Assembly (NCBI RefSeq): GCF_028682475.1
Contig: NZ_JANHLE010000004.1
Span: 124,001 to 188,000 of the forward strand
Source of the DNA: Pseudomonas putida
Lineage (GTDB): Bacteria > Pseudomonadota > Gammaproteobacteria > Pseudomonadales > Pseudomonadaceae
Direction of reading: 5' to 3'
DNA: 64,000 nt
Below the pieces are notes generated by a model, which had not been told where the DNA came from, ran no database searches, and was given only the letters and a program-made list of their open reading frames with translations. This document shows positions 29,420 to 39,582 of this stretch, in pieces. Every line of letters begins with the position of its first letter. Position 1 is the first letter of the stretch. The position numbers and the translations under genes are program-made.

Positions 29420-31150
29420 ATGCGCCCACTTGTTCCGCTTGCCCTGACCTTGCTGCTCGCCGCCTGTGGCGATGGCGAACCGCTGTCTCCGCCCGATGCC
29501 CGCCTGCCCGATGGCGGCCGCTTCCGGGGCCAGGTCGTCGATGGCCTGCTGCAAGGCGAAGGGCGCATCGATTACCCCAATGGCAGCTGGTATGCCGGCA
29601 ACTTCCTGAACGGTCAGTGGCACGGCCAGGGCGAGTGGCATGGCAGCAATGGCGAGGTCTACCGTGGCCAGTTCCAGCAGGGTCTGTTCCATGGCCAGGG
29701 CACTCTGAAGACACCCGGCAGCAGCTACATCGGTGGTTTCAAACTGGGCCGTCGCGATGGCGAAGGCACCCTGAAAGAAACCGGCCTGTTGTATCGCGGC
29801 CAGTTCAAAGACGACCAGTACAGTGGCGCCGGGCATCTGGAGCTGGCCGACGGCAGCCAGTACCAGGGCCTGTTTGCTCGCGGTAAACCCAATGGCGAAG
29901 GCATCCGCAGCGACGCCACGGGCAACCAGTTCAGCGGTCGCTTCGTCAACGGTCAGCTCGAAGGCAGCGGCACCTTCAATAGCGCCGAAGGCGACCAGTA
30001 CATCGGTGCCTTTCGTGACAACCACCTGGAAGGCCGCGGCCGCTACGAAAGCACCGACGGTGATGTCTGGATCGGCCAGTTCAAGGACGGCACGCTCAAC
30101 GGCAAGGGCGAGTTGATCGGCGCTGACGGCAGCCATTACCAGGGCAACTTTGTCGATTGGCGCTTCTCTGGCAAGGGCCGCCTGCAACTGGCTGACGGCA
30201 GCCTCTACGTCGGCGGTTTCGATAACGACACCTACCAGGGCCATGGCCGCCTGACCTTGAGCGATGGCAGCAGCCAGAGTGGCTACTGGGTCAATGGCCA
30301 ACGTGTGCGCGACGACCAGGGCCGCCTGTTACCCGACCCGCTGGAGCTGGCCTTGCTCAACCAGGGGCGCCTGCTGGAACAGGCCCAGGCCAAGGTGCCG
30401 GCATCGACGCCGGAAATCGAACTGTACAGCCTGGCCCTGGCGGGTGACGGCAAGCAAAGCGTGTTCCTGCGTGAAGCCGACTATGTCAGCAACCTGCTCA
30501 AGAGCCGTTTTGGCGCGGTGGGCCAGATCAACCTGGTCAATCACCGCGACCACCTCGATGACCGGCCGCTGGCAACCCGCGAGAACCTTACCCGGGCCGC
30601 ACGCACCCTGGCCGAACGTAGCGGCCCGGAAGACCTGGTGTTCATCTACCTGACCAGTCATGGCAGCCACGAGCACGAATTGGTCCTCGACCTGCCGCGC
30701 ATGCAACTGGCCGACCTGCCTGCCGACGCCCTGGCCAGCGCCTTGGCGCCATTAAAAGATCGCCACAAAGTGATCGTCATCTCGGCGTGCTATTCGGGGG
30801 GGTATATCGACGCACTCAAGGACAACATGACCCTGATCATGACCGCCTCGCGCGCCGACCGCGTATCATTTGGCTGCTCCGAGGAAGCCGACTTCACCTA
30901 TTTCGGTGATGCGTTGTTCGCCCAGGCCCTGAACCAGACCGACGACCTGCGCCAGGCCTTCGACCTGGCCAGTGCCAGCGTTGCCGAGCGAGAGACGGCG
31001 CAAGGATTCGAAGCCTCCGAGCCGCAGATCTGGGCGCCCAGCGAGGTACTCGCGCACTGGCAACGGCTGCGCCAACAACAGGCACGTAAAGCCTTGCAGA
31101 GCAAAGCGGACAAGCAAGCTGGACATGCAAAAAATGCCAGTACCCACTAA
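29420..31150 (+). CDS. MORN-repeat lipoprotein with C13 (legumain-like) cysteine peptidase domain
   Basis: The product (576 residues) begins with a lipoprotein signal peptide and lipobox LAAC. Residues about 30-300 hold eleven clear MORN repeats (core YxGxFxxG...GxG) plus one worn copy. Residues about 335-560 form a C13 peptidase domain with the catalytic pair His414 in LTSHGSHEH and Cys457 in SACYSGGY, followed by TASRADRVSFGCS. It is therefore a predicted active cysteine peptidase tethered to the outer or inner membrane. The C-terminus is basic and Gln-rich. The ATG at 29420 is chosen for the signal peptide. Function is unknown; a small oxidoreductase gene follows. Confidence 0.9.
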   Translation: MRPLVPLALTLLLAACGDGEPLSPPDARLPDGGRFRGQVVDGLLQGEGRIDYPNGSWYAGNFLNGQWHGQGEWHGSNGEVYRGQFQQGLFHGQGTLKTPGSSYIGGFKLGRRDGEGTLKETGLLYRGQFKDDQYSGAGHLELADGSQYQGLFARGKPNGEGIRSDATGNQFSGRFVNGQLEGSGTFNSAEGDQYIGAFRDNHLEGRGRYESTDGDVWIGQFKDGTLNGKGELIGADGSHYQGNFVDWRFSGKGRLQLADGSLYVGGFDNDTYQGHGRLTLSDGSSQSGYWVNGQRVRDDQGRLLPDPLELALLNQGRLLEQAQAKVPASTPEIELYSLALAGDGKQSVFLREADYVSNLLKSRFGAVGQINLVNHRDHLDDRPLATRENLTRAARTLAERSGPEDLVFIYLTSHGSHEHELVLDLPRMQLADLPADALASALAPLKDRHKVIVISACYSGGYIDALKDNMTLIMTASRADRVSFGCSEEADFTYFGDALFAQALNQTDDLRQAFDLASASVAERETAQGFEASEPQIWAPSEVLAHWQRLRQQQARKALQSKADKQAGHAKNASTH

Positions 31151-31176
31151 GCTGACTGTATCAAGGGAGAGACATC

Positions 31177-31818
31177 ATGTACTTGACGCCTCAGCATATC
31201 CTGCTTGCCGGAGCCACCGGTCTCACTGGTGAACATCTACTCGATCGACTGCTCAACGAGCCTACGGTCAGTCGAGTACTGGCCCCTACCCGTCGGCCAT
31301 TGGCCGAACACCCGCACCTGGAAAATCCGGTCGGTGATCCCGCGCTGTTCCCGCCACAGCTGGCCGGTCGCGTCGATATCGCCTTCTGCTGCCTGGGCAC
31401 CACGATCAAACAGGCCGGCTCCGAGCCCGCCTTCCGCGCCGTCGACCTGGACATGGTCGTGGCCTTCGGCAAACGTGCCCGGGAGATGGGCGCACGCCAC
31501 CTGCTGGTGGTCAGTGCCATGGGCGCCGACCGCAGATCGCCGATTTTCTACAACCGGGTCAAGGGTGAGATGGAATATGCGCTGAGGGCTCAGGATTGGC
31601 CGCAGCTGACCATTGCCCGACCTTCGCTGCTGCTCGGAGACCGAGAGGAGCCACGCCTGGTCGAACAGATTGCTGGCCCGCTGTCGAAGCTGATTCCCGG
31701 CAAGTACCGCGGCATCGAAGCCTGCCAGCTGGCGCGGGCGCTGTGGCGTCTGGCGCTGGAAGAACAGGATGGCATTCGCATTGTCGAGTCTGATGAATTG
31801 CGCAAGCTCGGGAAATAA
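31177..31818 (+). CDS. NAD(P)-binding atypical SDR protein
   Basis: This 213-residue Rossmann protein has the nucleotide motif GATGLTG at about residues 12-18, then LVVSAMGAD and the YNRVKGEME region, which places Tyr and Lys as in atypical short-chain dehydrogenases (HTATIP2/YbjT-like). The substrate is unknown. GGGAGAG precedes the ATG. A REP pair starts at its stop codon. Confidence 0.85.
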   Translation: MYLTPQHILLAGATGLTGEHLLDRLLNEPTVSRVLAPTRRPLAEHPHLENPVGDPALFPPQLAGRVDIAFCCLGTTIKQAGSEPAFRAVDLDMVVAFGKRAREMGARHLLVVSAMGADRRSPIFYNRVKGEMEYALRAQDWPQLTIARPSLLLGDREEPRLVEQIAGPLSKLIPGKYRGIEACQLARALWRLALEEQDGIRIVESDELRKLGK

Positions 31819-31882
31819 TCGCGGGGCAAGCCCGCTCCCACTGGTTTGCACAACCGTTGTGGGAGCTGGCGTTGCCAGCGAT
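31819..31882. repeat. REP pair with diverged second arm
   Basis: The left arm (from 31819) is a standard REP. The right arm (31857-31882, TTGTGGGAGCTGGCGTTGCC and six more bases) belongs to a different subtype with core GCTGGC...GCCAGC. The two arms fill the gap between the oxidoreductase gene and yceK. Confidence 0.85.
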
Positions 31883-31893
31883 GAGGCCCGCCG

Positions 31894-32181
31894 CTACAAC
31901 CCGCCAGTCGCCTGAAACCCTATCCCCAGTGCGGTCAACACCGACAAAGGCAGCAACACGGTATCGAGCAAAGCACTCCCCGGCAGGTCCAGCCCCGGAT
32001 ACTGTGGCGCCTCGGCGCCAAAACGATCCATCGCACAGCAACCACCCTGCAATGCATACCAATCCAGCCGCGTGCCGCTATACACCAACGGCGCCCCCGG
32101 CTTGGCCGCATCCAGCGTGCGCACCGTCGCGCAACCGCTAACCAGCAAAACCAGCAGGCCTACGCCAAGCAGTCGCTTCAT
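31894..32181 (-). CDS. YceK/YidQ-family lipoprotein
   Basis: This 95-residue protein has a lipoprotein signal ([10 protein letters not shown]). The pattern of a short extracytoplasmic domain with [11 protein letters not shown] and a final hydrophobic stretch ([14 protein letters not shown]) fits the YceK/YidQ family, whose role is unknown. Its ATG overlaps the ubiX stop (ATGA), so it is the last gene of mpl-ubiX-yceK. Confidence 0.85.
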   Translation of the reverse strand: MKRLLGVGLLVLLVSGCATVRTLDAAKPGAPLVYSGTRLDWYALQGGCCAMDRFGAEAPQYPGLDLPGSALLDTVLLPLSVLTALGIGFQATGGL

Positions 32182-32807
32182 TCATCGGCGCCGAAGTGAT
32201 GCTCGCCCCAACGTGGCAGCATGTCCTGGGGAATATTCAGCACATTGAGAATCCGCGCCACGACAAAGTCGATCAGGTCATCGATGGTCTGCGGCTGATG
32301 ATAGAACCCCGGTGCCGCCGGCAGGATCACCGCGCCCATGTTCGACAACTTGAGCATGTTCTCCAGATGAATACTGGAAAACGGTGCCTCGCGCGGCACC
32401 AGGATCAGCTGGCGACGCTCCTTCAAAGTAACGTCCGCCGCACGCTCGATCAGGTTGTTACAAGCCCCGGTGGCAATCGCCGACAGGGTGCCGGTGGAGC
32501 ACGGTACCACCACCATCGCCGCAGGCGCGCCCGAGCCGGACGCTACTGGCGACATCCAGTCTTCCTTGCCATACACACGAATCTGTCCGGCGGCGGCACC
32601 GGTGTACTCGGTCAAAAAGGCCTGCATCGCTTGAGGTTTGGCCGGAAGCAGCACATCGGTCTCGGTCGACATCACCAGTTGCGCCGCCTTGGAGATCAGA
32701 AAATGCACCTCGCGGTCCTCGCGCACCAGGCAATCGAGCAGGCGCAGACCATACTGCGCCCCCGAAGCCCCGGTCATCGCCAGGGTGATGCGTTCCGGCC
32801 CGCTCAT
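32178..32807 (-). CDS. ubiX: Flavin prenyltransferase UbiX
   Basis: This 209-residue enzyme makes prenylated FMN for the UbiD decarboxylase of ubiquinone synthesis. FMN-binding marks are [29 protein letters not shown] and [15 protein letters not shown]. Both ends overlap neighbours by 4 bases (mpl upstream, yceK downstream). Confidence 0.96.
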   Translation of the reverse strand: MSGPERITLAMTGASGAQYGLRLLDCLVREDREVHFLISKAAQLVMSTETDVLLPAKPQAMQAFLTEYTGAAAGQIRVYGKEDWMSPVASGSGAPAAMVVVPCSTGTLSAIATGACNNLIERAADVTLKERRQLILVPREAPFSSIHLENMLKLSNMGAVILPAAPGFYHQPQTIDDLIDFVVARILNVLNIPQDMLPRWGEHHFGADE

Positions 32808-34153
32808 TTCAGCGCCTCAGCCAGCTTGCCATGCAGCCCGCCAAAGCCGCCGTTGCTCATGATCACCACCTGGGTGCCCGGCTTGGCCTGGCTCTTGACC
32901 CGCTCGATGATGGCTTCAAGGCTGTCAGCGACCACCGAAGGCACCTTGCACTCGGCGGCAGTGGCAGCCAGGTCCCAACCGAGGTTCGGTGGCGCGTACC
33001 AGATCACCTGATCGGCATCGTTGACGCTTTCTGGCAAGCCATCACGGTGGGCGCCCAGCTTCATCGAGTTGGAGCGTGGCTCGATCACTGCGATCAACGG
33101 TGCATCGCCAATGCGCTTGCGCAGGCCGTCGAGGGTAGTGGCAATCGCAGTCGGGTGATGAGCGAAGTCGTCATAGATCGTCACACCCTGCACTTCAGCG
33201 ACTTTTTCCATGCGTCGTTTGACGCTTTTGAACGCGCTCAGCGCAGCGATACCCATGGCCGGTACTACGCCAACATGGCGAGCTGCGGCCAGGGTCGCCA
33301 AAGCGTTGGCGACGTTGTGCTGACCGGTCAGCTCCCACTCGACCACACCCTGGGTTTCACCTTCGAAGCTGACTTCAAAGCGCGAGCCGTCGGCGCTGAG
33401 CAGTTTGACCTGCCACTGCCCGCCTTCACCCGTAGTCTGCACCGGGGTCCAGCAACCCATCTTGATCACCCGCTCCAGCGCTGGCTCGGTAGTCGGATGA
33501 ATCACCAGGCCTTCGCTCGGAATGGTCCGCACCAGGTGGTGGAACTGCCGCTCGATGGCGGCCAGGTCCGGGAAGATATCGGCGTGGTCGAACTCAAGGT
33601 TGTTGAGGATCGCGGTACGCGGACGGTAGTGCACGAACTTCGAGCGCTTGTCGAAGAAGGCGCTGTCATATTCATCGGCCTCGACCACGAAGAACGGCGT
33701 GCCGCCCAGACGTGCCGACACCGAGAAGTTCTGCGGTACGCCACCGATCAGGAAGCCCGGACTCATGCCGGCATGCTCCAGCACCCAGGCCAGCATGCTG
33801 CTGGTGGTGGTTTTGCCGTGGGTACCGGCCACTGCCATCACCCAGCGGCCTTGCAGGACGTGATCAGCCAGCCATTGCGGGCCCGATACATAAGGCAGGC
33901 CCTTGTTGAGCACGTACTCGACGGCCGGATTGCCCCGCGACAGGGCGTTGCCGATCACCACCAGGTCGGGCGCCGGGTCCAGCTGGGCGGCGTCGTAACC
34001 CTGGGTCAGCTCGATGCCCTGGGCCTCGAGCTGAGTGCTCATGGGCGGATAGACATTGGCGTCGGAGCCCGTAACCCGGTGCCCGAGTTCTTTGGCCAGC
34101 ACTGCCAGAGAACCCATGAAAGTGCCGCAGATACCAAGAATGTGAATGTGCAT
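32804..34153 (-). CDS. mpl: UDP-MurNAc:L-Ala-gamma-D-Glu-meso-DAP ligase
   Basis: This Mur-ligase-type enzyme (449 residues) reattaches recycled murein tripeptide to UDP-MurNAc. It begins [15 protein letters not shown], has the ATP loop GTHGKTTTS at residues 110-118, and the motif [10 protein letters not shown]. An open-frame extension to 34207 adds no family-like sequence, so 34153 is used. Its substrate is supplied by LdcA and lytic transglycosylase products, whose genes are also in this window. Confidence 0.96.
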   Translation of the reverse strand: MHIHILGICGTFMGSLAVLAKELGHRVTGSDANVYPPMSTQLEAQGIELTQGYDAAQLDPAPDLVVIGNALSRGNPAVEYVLNKGLPYVSGPQWLADHVLQGRWVMAVAGTHGKTTTSSMLAWVLEHAGMSPGFLIGGVPQNFSVSARLGGTPFFVVEADEYDSAFFDKRSKFVHYRPRTAILNNLEFDHADIFPDLAAIERQFHHLVRTIPSEGLVIHPTTEPALERVIKMGCWTPVQTTGEGGQWQVKLLSADGSRFEVSFEGETQGVVEWELTGQHNVANALATLAAARHVGVVPAMGIAALSAFKSVKRRMEKVAEVQGVTIYDDFAHHPTAIATTLDGLRKRIGDAPLIAVIEPRSNSMKLGAHRDGLPESVNDADQVIWYAPPNLGWDLAATAAECKVPSVVADSLEAIIERVKSQAKPGTQVVIMSNGGFGGLHGKLAEALK

Positions 34154-34219
34154 TATCGACCTCGCAAAACGTCGAGGCAGGGTAGCCCAGGGCGCAGGAA
34201 TTCGCATCCTGTGTTTCGC

Positions 34220-36184
34220 TCAAAGGCTGCGGGCGATACCGTGTTTGCGAAGTTTTCGATACAAGGTATTGCGACTGACGCCCAACTGGGCTGCTACATG
34301 GGTCATGTGCCAGCGTTGTTGTTCCAAGGCCGCAAGCAAGGCACCACGCTCAGCGTCCTCCAAGGGGGCCACCTGTGGGAGCGGCGGTGCGACGACTCGA
34401 CTTGCCCCGCGATTGCGGTCTGTCTGAACTACCGCATCGCGGGGCAAGCCCGCTCCTACCGTGATTGGTGGCAGATCGCAAAGGCGGATACAGCCGTCAT
34501 CACACAGCGCCACCAACGTGCGCAACACATTCCGCAACTGCCGCACGTTCCCTGGCCAGGCGAAATCGAGCAAGGCCTGGCGTGCCGAGGGCTCCAACGT
34601 CACCGACTGCTCACCCGCCTCTTCAGCCAGAATGAAATCCAGCAGCTGCGCCTTGTCACTGCGCTCGCGCAAGGCCGGCAACTCGACTTCCAGACCATTG
34701 AGCCGGTAATAAAGGTCCTCTCGGAAACTGCCATCCTCCACCCGCTCCAGCAGGTTGCGGTGGGTGGCACTGATGATGCGCACGTTGACCGCCTGCGGCT
34801 CACCGCCAATCGGCACCACCATGCGATCTTCCAGCACCCGCAGCAGACGGGTCTGCAGGGCCAGGGGCATGTCGCCGATTTCGTCCAGCAACAACGTGCC
34901 GCCATCGGCCTGCTGCAACTTGCCGCGCATGCCTTCCTTGCGCGCACCGGTAAAACTGCCACCGCGATAACCGAACAGCTCGCTCTCGATCAGGCTTTCC
35001 GGAATCGAGGCGCAGTTCAAGGCGACAAACGCCCGGTCACGACGCTGGCTGGCCTGGTGCACGGCCTTGGCAAAGGCCTCCTTGCCGCTACCGGTTTCAC
35101 CATTGATCAACAGCGGCACATCACGCTCGAACACGCGCACGGCACGACGAAAATCATGCTGCAGCGCCGGATCAAGCAGGCAGATTGACCCTGCTTTTTC
35201 CACCTTGGCGGCGGGTACCGGGGTCGGCAATACAGGTTGCGCTGGCTGGCGCACCTGTCCGCGCAGACTGGCGAACAGCAAACGCCCATCGCGGGTACGC
35301 AGCGGCCAGCTGGCACTGGCGTGGGTGGTGGTGCGGCTGAACAGCTCATCCAGGGCACAGTCGAAAAACATCTCCACCGGCTTGCCCAAGGCACCGCCAC
35401 GAATGGTGCCGAGCAGGTTCAAGGCGCTCTGATTGACCGCACAGATCCGCCCGTCGCCATCGAAGGCCAGCAAGCCTTCACTGAACAGGCCGACCGATTC
35501 GGCTTGCAGGTGAAAGCGCAGCAGCCACTGGTTCTCGAAATAACGCAGGAAATAACAGCTCTCGATCATCTTCGCCGAAAGATTGACCAGCGCCATGGTG
35601 TGGAACTGGCTCTGACGCGACACGTCCGGGCGCGCCGAAGAGACATCGAGCACCGCCAGCAACTCGCCGTGCGGATCGAACACCGGACTGGCCGAACAGG
35701 TCAGGCCGGTGTGCCTGCCCCGAAAATGTTCGTCTTGATGGATGGTCAACGCCTGGCGCTCGACCAGGCATGTGCCGATACCGTTGGTGCCCTCGCGGGC
35801 CTCGCTCCAGTCGGCGCCCAGCCACAGCCCGGCACGCTCGAACCCCCGCCGTTCGGTTGGCGCGGTGACGCAATTGAGGATCACCCCGCGGGCATCGGTC
35901 AGCAACACCGCGTGCCCCGCTCCGGATAACTGCTGGTGCAGGCTGTTCATCTCATTGCCAGCAATCTGCAGCACCTGCTGCAGGCGCTCGCGGCTCTCCA
36001 GCACGCGGCCATGTTCGAGCACGGTCGGTGCCATGCTCTGCGCCGGGTCCAGGTGATAATCCTCAAGGCAACGCAGCCATGAGCGGGCAATCGAAGGATC
36101 GCTGCCCGGCCCGTGCATCTGGGCCTTGCCCTGGGTCACCGTGAGCACTTGCCGGGCGTGCCGGCTGAGGTGATTGTTCTGCAC
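34220..36184 (-). CDS. eatR: Sigma-54-dependent activator of ethanolamine/acetaldehyde genes (AcoR/EatR-like)
   Basis: This 654-residue enhancer-binding protein has an N-terminal GAF-like sensor (about residues 60-210), a PAS-like segment (about 220-310), an AAA+ domain (about 335-565) with Walker A GETGSGKEA and the sigma-54 contact loop as GSFTGA, and a C-terminal Fis-type helix-turn-helix (about 608-650, GVSRNTLYRKLRKHGI). It is divergent from the aldehyde dehydrogenase gene, which has a sigma-54 promoter. The gene symbol is inferred from that context. Residues about 576-604, between AAA+ and HTH, are encoded by an inserted REP pair (see repeat), an odd feature that keeps the frame open. 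Confidence 0.9.
   Translation of the reverse strand: MQNNHLSRHARQVLTVTQGKAQMHGPGSDPSIARSWLRCLEDYHLDPAQSMAPTVLEHGRVLESRERLQQVLQIAGNEMNSLHQQLSGAGHAVLLTDARGVILNCVTAPTERRGFERAGLWLGADWSEAREGTNGIGTCLVERQALTIHQDEHFRGRHTGLTCSASPVFDPHGELLAVLDVSSARPDVSRQSQFHTMALVNLSAKMIESCYFLRYFENQWLLRFHLQAESVGLFSEGLLAFDGDGRICAVNQSALNLLGTIRGGALGKPVEMFFDCALDELFSRTTTHASASWPLRTRDGRLLFASLRGQVRQPAQPVLPTPVPAAKVEKAGSICLLDPALQHDFRRAVRVFERDVPLLINGETGSGKEAFAKAVHQASQRRDRAFVALNCASIPESLIESELFGYRGGSFTGARKEGMRGKLQQADGGTLLLDEIGDMPLALQTRLLRVLEDRMVVPIGGEPQAVNVRIISATHRNLLERVEDGSFREDLYYRLNGLEVELPALRERSDKAQLLDFILAEEAGEQSVTLEPSARQALLDFAWPGNVRQLRNVLRTLVALCDDGCIRLCDLPPITVGAGLPRDAVVQTDRNRGASRVVAPPLPQVAPLEDAERGALLAALEQQRWHMTHVAAQLGVSRNTLYRKLRKHGIARSL
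34373..34459. repeat. REP pair inside the coding sequence of the sigma-54 activator
   Basis: The right copy (34437-34459) is a nearly standard REP. The left copy (34373-34412) matches the standard element except that one G is replaced by a 16-base segment (34385-34400), a net gain of 15 bases, exactly five codons. The whole 87-base unit is 29 codons, so the activator frame is kept. Confidence 0.85.
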
Positions 36185-36282
36185 TTTTTATTGTTCTCCG
36201 CAGACGAGATCGGCCCAGCATCCTCTACCCGCATGCGCAATGCAATGCTGGCTGACCCGTGGGTCACTGTCTGTGCCATTAA

Positions 36283-36311
36283 CGGTACAAAGTGTCACCC
36301 ACGCTGTACCG
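36283..36311. promoter_or_regulatory. Candidate activator-binding inverted repeat
   Basis: CGGTACA (36283-36289) and TGTACCG (36305-36311) are perfect inverted repeats, centred about 96 bases before the start of the sigma-54 promoter. The position suits an enhancer site for the divergent activator. Binding is inferred. Confidence 0.45.
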
Positions 36312-36385
36312 ACGCTGCCACACCGCCACCTTCACTCGCCCCGCAAAACCCCGCAAACCCTTGATTTCACTAGGCCTGAAAACAC

Positions 36386-36401
36386 TGGCCCGCGCCTTGC
36401 T
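36386..36401 (+). promoter_or_regulatory. Sigma-54 (-24/-12) promoter of the aldehyde dehydrogenase-ethanolamine genes
   Basis: TGGCCCGCGCCTTGCT matches the consensus TGGCAC-N5-TTGCT with the invariant GG (36387-36388) and GC (36399-36400) ten bases apart. It lies 51 bases before the aldehyde dehydrogenase ATG and next to a sigma-54 activator gene. Confidence 0.85.
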
Positions 36402-36451
36402 CTATGCTTTAGATATCCTCCCCAACAAACACAATAGCCAGGAGACACACC

Positions 36452-37972
36452 ATGCGTTACGCACATCCCGGTACCGAAGGCGCCAAGGTTTCCTTCAAGA
36501 GCCGTTATGGCAACTACATCGGTGGCGAGTTCGTAGCTCCAGTCAAAGGGCAGTACTTCGAAAACACCTCACCGGTGAATGGCCAACTGATTGCCGAATT
36601 CCCGCGTTCCAGCGCCGAAGACATTGAAAAGGCCCTGGACGCCGCCCATGCCGCCGCTGACGCCTGGGGCTCGACCTCGGCGCAGGCGCGCTCGCTGGTC
36701 CTGCTGAAAATCGCCGACCGTATCGAACAGAACCTCGAACTGCTGGCCATTTCCGAGACCTGGGACAACGGCAAGGCCATCCGCGAAACCCTCAACGCCG
36801 ACATCCCACTGGCTGCCGATCACTTCCGCTACTTCGCTGGCTGTATACGCGCCCAGGAAGGCGGCGCTGCAGAAATCGACGGCAACACGGTGGCCTACCA
36901 CATTCATGAACCACTGGGCGTGGTCGGGCAGATCATCCCGTGGAACTTCCCGATCCTGATGGCCGCCTGGAAACTCGCGCCAGCCCTGGCTGCCGGTAAC
37001 TGCGTGGTACTCAAGCCGGCCGAACAGACCCCGCTGGGCATCACCGTGCTGCTGGAACTCATCGGCGACCTGCTGCCGCCTGGCGTCCTCAACGTGGTGC
37101 AAGGCTACGGCCGCGAAGCCGGTGAAGCCCTGGCCACCAGCAAGCGCATCGCCAAGATCGCCTTCACCGGCTCCACCCCGGTGGGCTCGCACATCATGAA
37201 ATGTGCCGCCGAGAACATCATCCCGTCGACCGTGGAACTGGGCGGCAAATCGCCGAACATCTTCTTCGAAGACATCATGCAGGCCGAGCCTTCGTTCATC
37301 GAGAAAGCCGCCGAAGGCCTGGTGCTGGCCTTCTTCAACCAGGGCGAAGTGTGCACCTGCCCGTCGCGGGCGCTGGTGCAGGAGTCGATCTACCCGGCGT
37401 TCATGCAGGAGGTGATGAAGAAGATCAAACAGATCAAACGCGGCGACCCGCTGGACACTGACACCATGGTCGGCGCCCAGGCCTCCGAGCAACAGTTCGA
37501 CAAGATCCTCTCGTACCTGGAGATCGCCGAGAAGGAAGGCGCCGAGCTGCTCACCGGCGGCAAGGTGGAAAAACTCGAAGGCAGCCTGTCGACCGGTTAT
37601 TACATCCAGCCGACCCTGCTCAAGGGCACCAACCAGATGCGCGTGTTCCAGGAAGAGATCTTCGGCCCGGTGGTGAGCATCACCACCTTCAAGGACGAAG
37701 CAGAAGCACTGGCCATCGCCAACGACACCGAGTTCGGTCTCGGTGCCGGCGTCTGGACCCGCGACATCAACCGCGCCTACCGCATGGGCCGCGGCATCAA
37801 GGCAGGCCGTGTGTGGACCAACTGCTACCACCTGTACCCGGCCCACGCCGCGTTCGGTGGCTACAAAAAGTCCGGCGTCGGCCGTGAAACCCACAAAATG
37901 ATGCTCGACCACTACCAGCAGACCAAAAACCTGCTGGTCAGCTACGACATCAATCCGCTGGGCTTCTTCTAA
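36452..37972 (+). CDS. exaC: NAD-dependent acetaldehyde/aldehyde dehydrogenase (ExaC/AldB type)
   Basis: This 506-residue enzyme is expected to oxidise acetaldehyde to acetate. The catalytic Cys301 lies in [13 protein letters not shown], with the general-base Glu in [10 protein letters not shown] and the NAD site [22 protein letters not shown] is the usual start of ExaC/AcoD-type enzymes. CAGGAGACAC is a good ribosome site. It is the first gene after the sigma-54 promoter, and with EutBC downstream it disposes of the acetaldehyde they release. Confidence 0.94.
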   Translation: MRYAHPGTEGAKVSFKSRYGNYIGGEFVAPVKGQYFENTSPVNGQLIAEFPRSSAEDIEKALDAAHAAADAWGSTSAQARSLVLLKIADRIEQNLELLAISETWDNGKAIRETLNADIPLAADHFRYFAGCIRAQEGGAAEIDGNTVAYHIHEPLGVVGQIIPWNFPILMAAWKLAPALAAGNCVVLKPAEQTPLGITVLLELIGDLLPPGVLNVVQGYGREAGEALATSKRIAKIAFTGSTPVGSHIMKCAAENIIPSTVELGGKSPNIFFEDIMQAEPSFIEKAAEGLVLAFFNQGEVCTCPSRALVQESIYPAFMQEVMKKIKQIKRGDPLDTDTMVGAQASEQQFDKILSYLEIAEKEGAELLTGGKVEKLEGSLSTGYYIQPTLLKGTNQMRVFQEEIFGPVVSITTFKDEAEALAIANDTEFGLGAGVWTRDINRAYRMGRGIKAGRVWTNCYHLYPAHAAFGGYKKSGVGRETHKMMLDHYQQTKNLLVSYDINPLGFF

Positions 37973-37984
37973 CCCACAAACAGC

Positions 37985-38005
37985 GCGGCCCCACCCTGGG
38001 GCCGC
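37985..38005 (+). other. Intercistronic hairpin after the aldehyde dehydrogenase gene
   Basis: A 9-bp stem (37985-37993 with 37997-38005, GCGGCCCCA and complement) with a 3-base loop, no U-tail. It may partly uncouple the dehydrogenase from the permease and eutBC, or protect mRNA. Confidence 0.5.
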
Positions 38006-38082
38006 TCTGGCTCGCTTTCTGCAAGACCATCACCAGAGACACCGGCAACTGCCGGTCACGATAAAAAAAACAGGTGAACCCT

Positions 38083-39531
38083 ATGCCAAGCGATCACTCC
38101 GGCAGTGTGCCGGCAGGCTCTTCTGTCGACTTTGAAAAAGTCGGCACCGACTATTTCCAACAACGTGAACTGAAAAAGGGCGCAGCCGGCTGGGTACTGC
38201 TGGTTGGCCTTGGCGTGGCCTATGTGATTTCCGGCGACTACGCCGGCTGGAACTTCGGCTTGGCCCAAGGCGGCTGGGGCGGCATGTTCCTCGCCACCTT
38301 GCTGATGGCCACCATGTACCTGTGCATGTGTTTTTCCCTGGCCGAATTGTCCTCGATGATCCCCACCGCCGGTGGCGGCTACGGCTTTGCCCGCAGCGCC
38401 TTCGGCCCCTGGGGCGGGTTCCTCACCGGCACGGCGATCCTGATCGAATACGCCATCGCCCCGGCAGCGATTGCCGTGTTCATCGGCGCTTATTGCCAGT
38501 CGCTGTTCGGTATTGGCGGCTGGATGATCTACCTGGCCTTCTACATCATCTTTATCGGCATCCACATCTTTGGCGTCGGTGAAGCGCTGAAGCTGATGTT
38601 CATCATCACCGCCGTGGCGGCGATTGCGTTGGGCGTGTTCCTGGTGGCCATGGTGCCGCATTTCAATGTGAACAACCTGTTCGACATCGCCCAGACCGAT
38701 GCCGTGGGCGCCAGCAGTTTCCTGCCGTTCGGCTATGTCGGCGTGTGGGCGGCGATCCCTTACGCAATCTGGTTTTTCCTCGCGGTCGAAGGCGTACCGC
38801 TGGCCGCTGAAGAAACCAAGAACCCCAAACGCGACCTGCCGCGCGGCCTGATCGGCGCCATGTTGGTGCTGCTGGCCTTCGCCCTGCTGATCCTCGTGGT
38901 CGGCCCTGGCGGCGCCGGTGCCGAAGCGTTGAAAAGCTCAGGCAACCCGCTGGTCGAAGCATTGGCCAAAGCCTACGGCGGCTCGACCTGGATGGGCAGC
39001 TTCGTCAACCTGGTGGGCCTGGCCGGCCTGATCGCCAGCTTCTTCTCGATCATCTACGCCTACTCGCGGCAGATCTTCGCCTTGTCCCGCGCTGGCTACT
39101 TGCCGCGCAAACTCTCGCAAACCAACAAGAGCAAGGCCCCGGTCCTGGCGCTGGTAATCCCCGGGATCATCGGTTTCGGCCTGTCGCTGACCGGCCAGGG
39201 CGACCTGCTGATCCTGGTTGCGGTGTTCGGCGCTACGCTGTCTTATGTACTGATGATGGCCGCGCACATCACCCTGCGCATCAAACGCCCGAAAATGGAG
39301 CGCCCCTACCGTACCCCGGGCGGCATCTTCACTTCAGGTGTAGCGCTGGTGCTGGCCTGCATCGCCGTGGTCGCCGGCTTCCTGGTTGATCCGCGGGTGG
39401 TGATTGGTGCGGCGATCATTTATGGCGTCCTGATTGCCTACTTTGCGTTCTACAGCCGGCACCACCTGGTCGCCGGGACACCGGAAGAGGAATTCGCCGC
39501 GATCCAGAAGGCCGAACAGGCCCTGCACTGA
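38083..39531 (+). CDS. eat: Ethanolamine permease (APC family)
   Basis: This 482-residue amino acid/polyamine/organocation transporter has about twelve membrane segments. YVISGDYAGWNFGL and SSMIPTAGGGYGFARSAFGPW are typical of Eat ethanolamine permeases, and the gene sits between the aldehyde dehydrogenase and eutBC. A GTG at 38074 is in frame, but AGGTGA stands 6 bases before the ATG at 38083. Confidence 0.93.
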   Translation: MPSDHSGSVPAGSSVDFEKVGTDYFQQRELKKGAAGWVLLVGLGVAYVISGDYAGWNFGLAQGGWGGMFLATLLMATMYLCMCFSLAELSSMIPTAGGGYGFARSAFGPWGGFLTGTAILIEYAIAPAAIAVFIGAYCQSLFGIGGWMIYLAFYIIFIGIHIFGVGEALKLMFIITAVAAIALGVFLVAMVPHFNVNNLFDIAQTDAVGASSFLPFGYVGVWAAIPYAIWFFLAVEGVPLAAEETKNPKRDLPRGLIGAMLVLLAFALLILVVGPGGAGAEALKSSGNPLVEALAKAYGGSTWMGSFVNLVGLAGLIASFFSIIYAYSRQIFALSRAGYLPRKLSQTNKSKAPVLALVIPGIIGFGLSLTGQGDLLILVAVFGATLSYVLMMAAHITLRIKRPKMERPYRTPGGIFTSGVALVLACIAVVAGFLVDPRVVIGAAIIYGVLIAYFAFYSRHHLVAGTPEEEFAAIQKAEQALH

Positions 39532-39544
39532 TCAACGCTATCTG

Positions 39545-39567
39545 CGCCGCAGGCCCTGCCTGCGGCG
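39545..39567 (+). other. Intercistronic hairpin before eutB
   Basis: A perfect 10-bp stem (39545-39554 with 39558-39567) with a 3-base loop lies between the permease and eutB; the tail is only TTCTGG. It may tune the ratio of transporter to lyase. Confidence 0.5.
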
Positions 39568-39582
39568 TTCTGGAGATTCTGT

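Noticed and set aside
32831..35188. 785-codon open frame opposite mpl and the sigma-54 activator
   Set aside because: Spans two real genes on the other strand and the REP pair, with no domain; antisense shadow.
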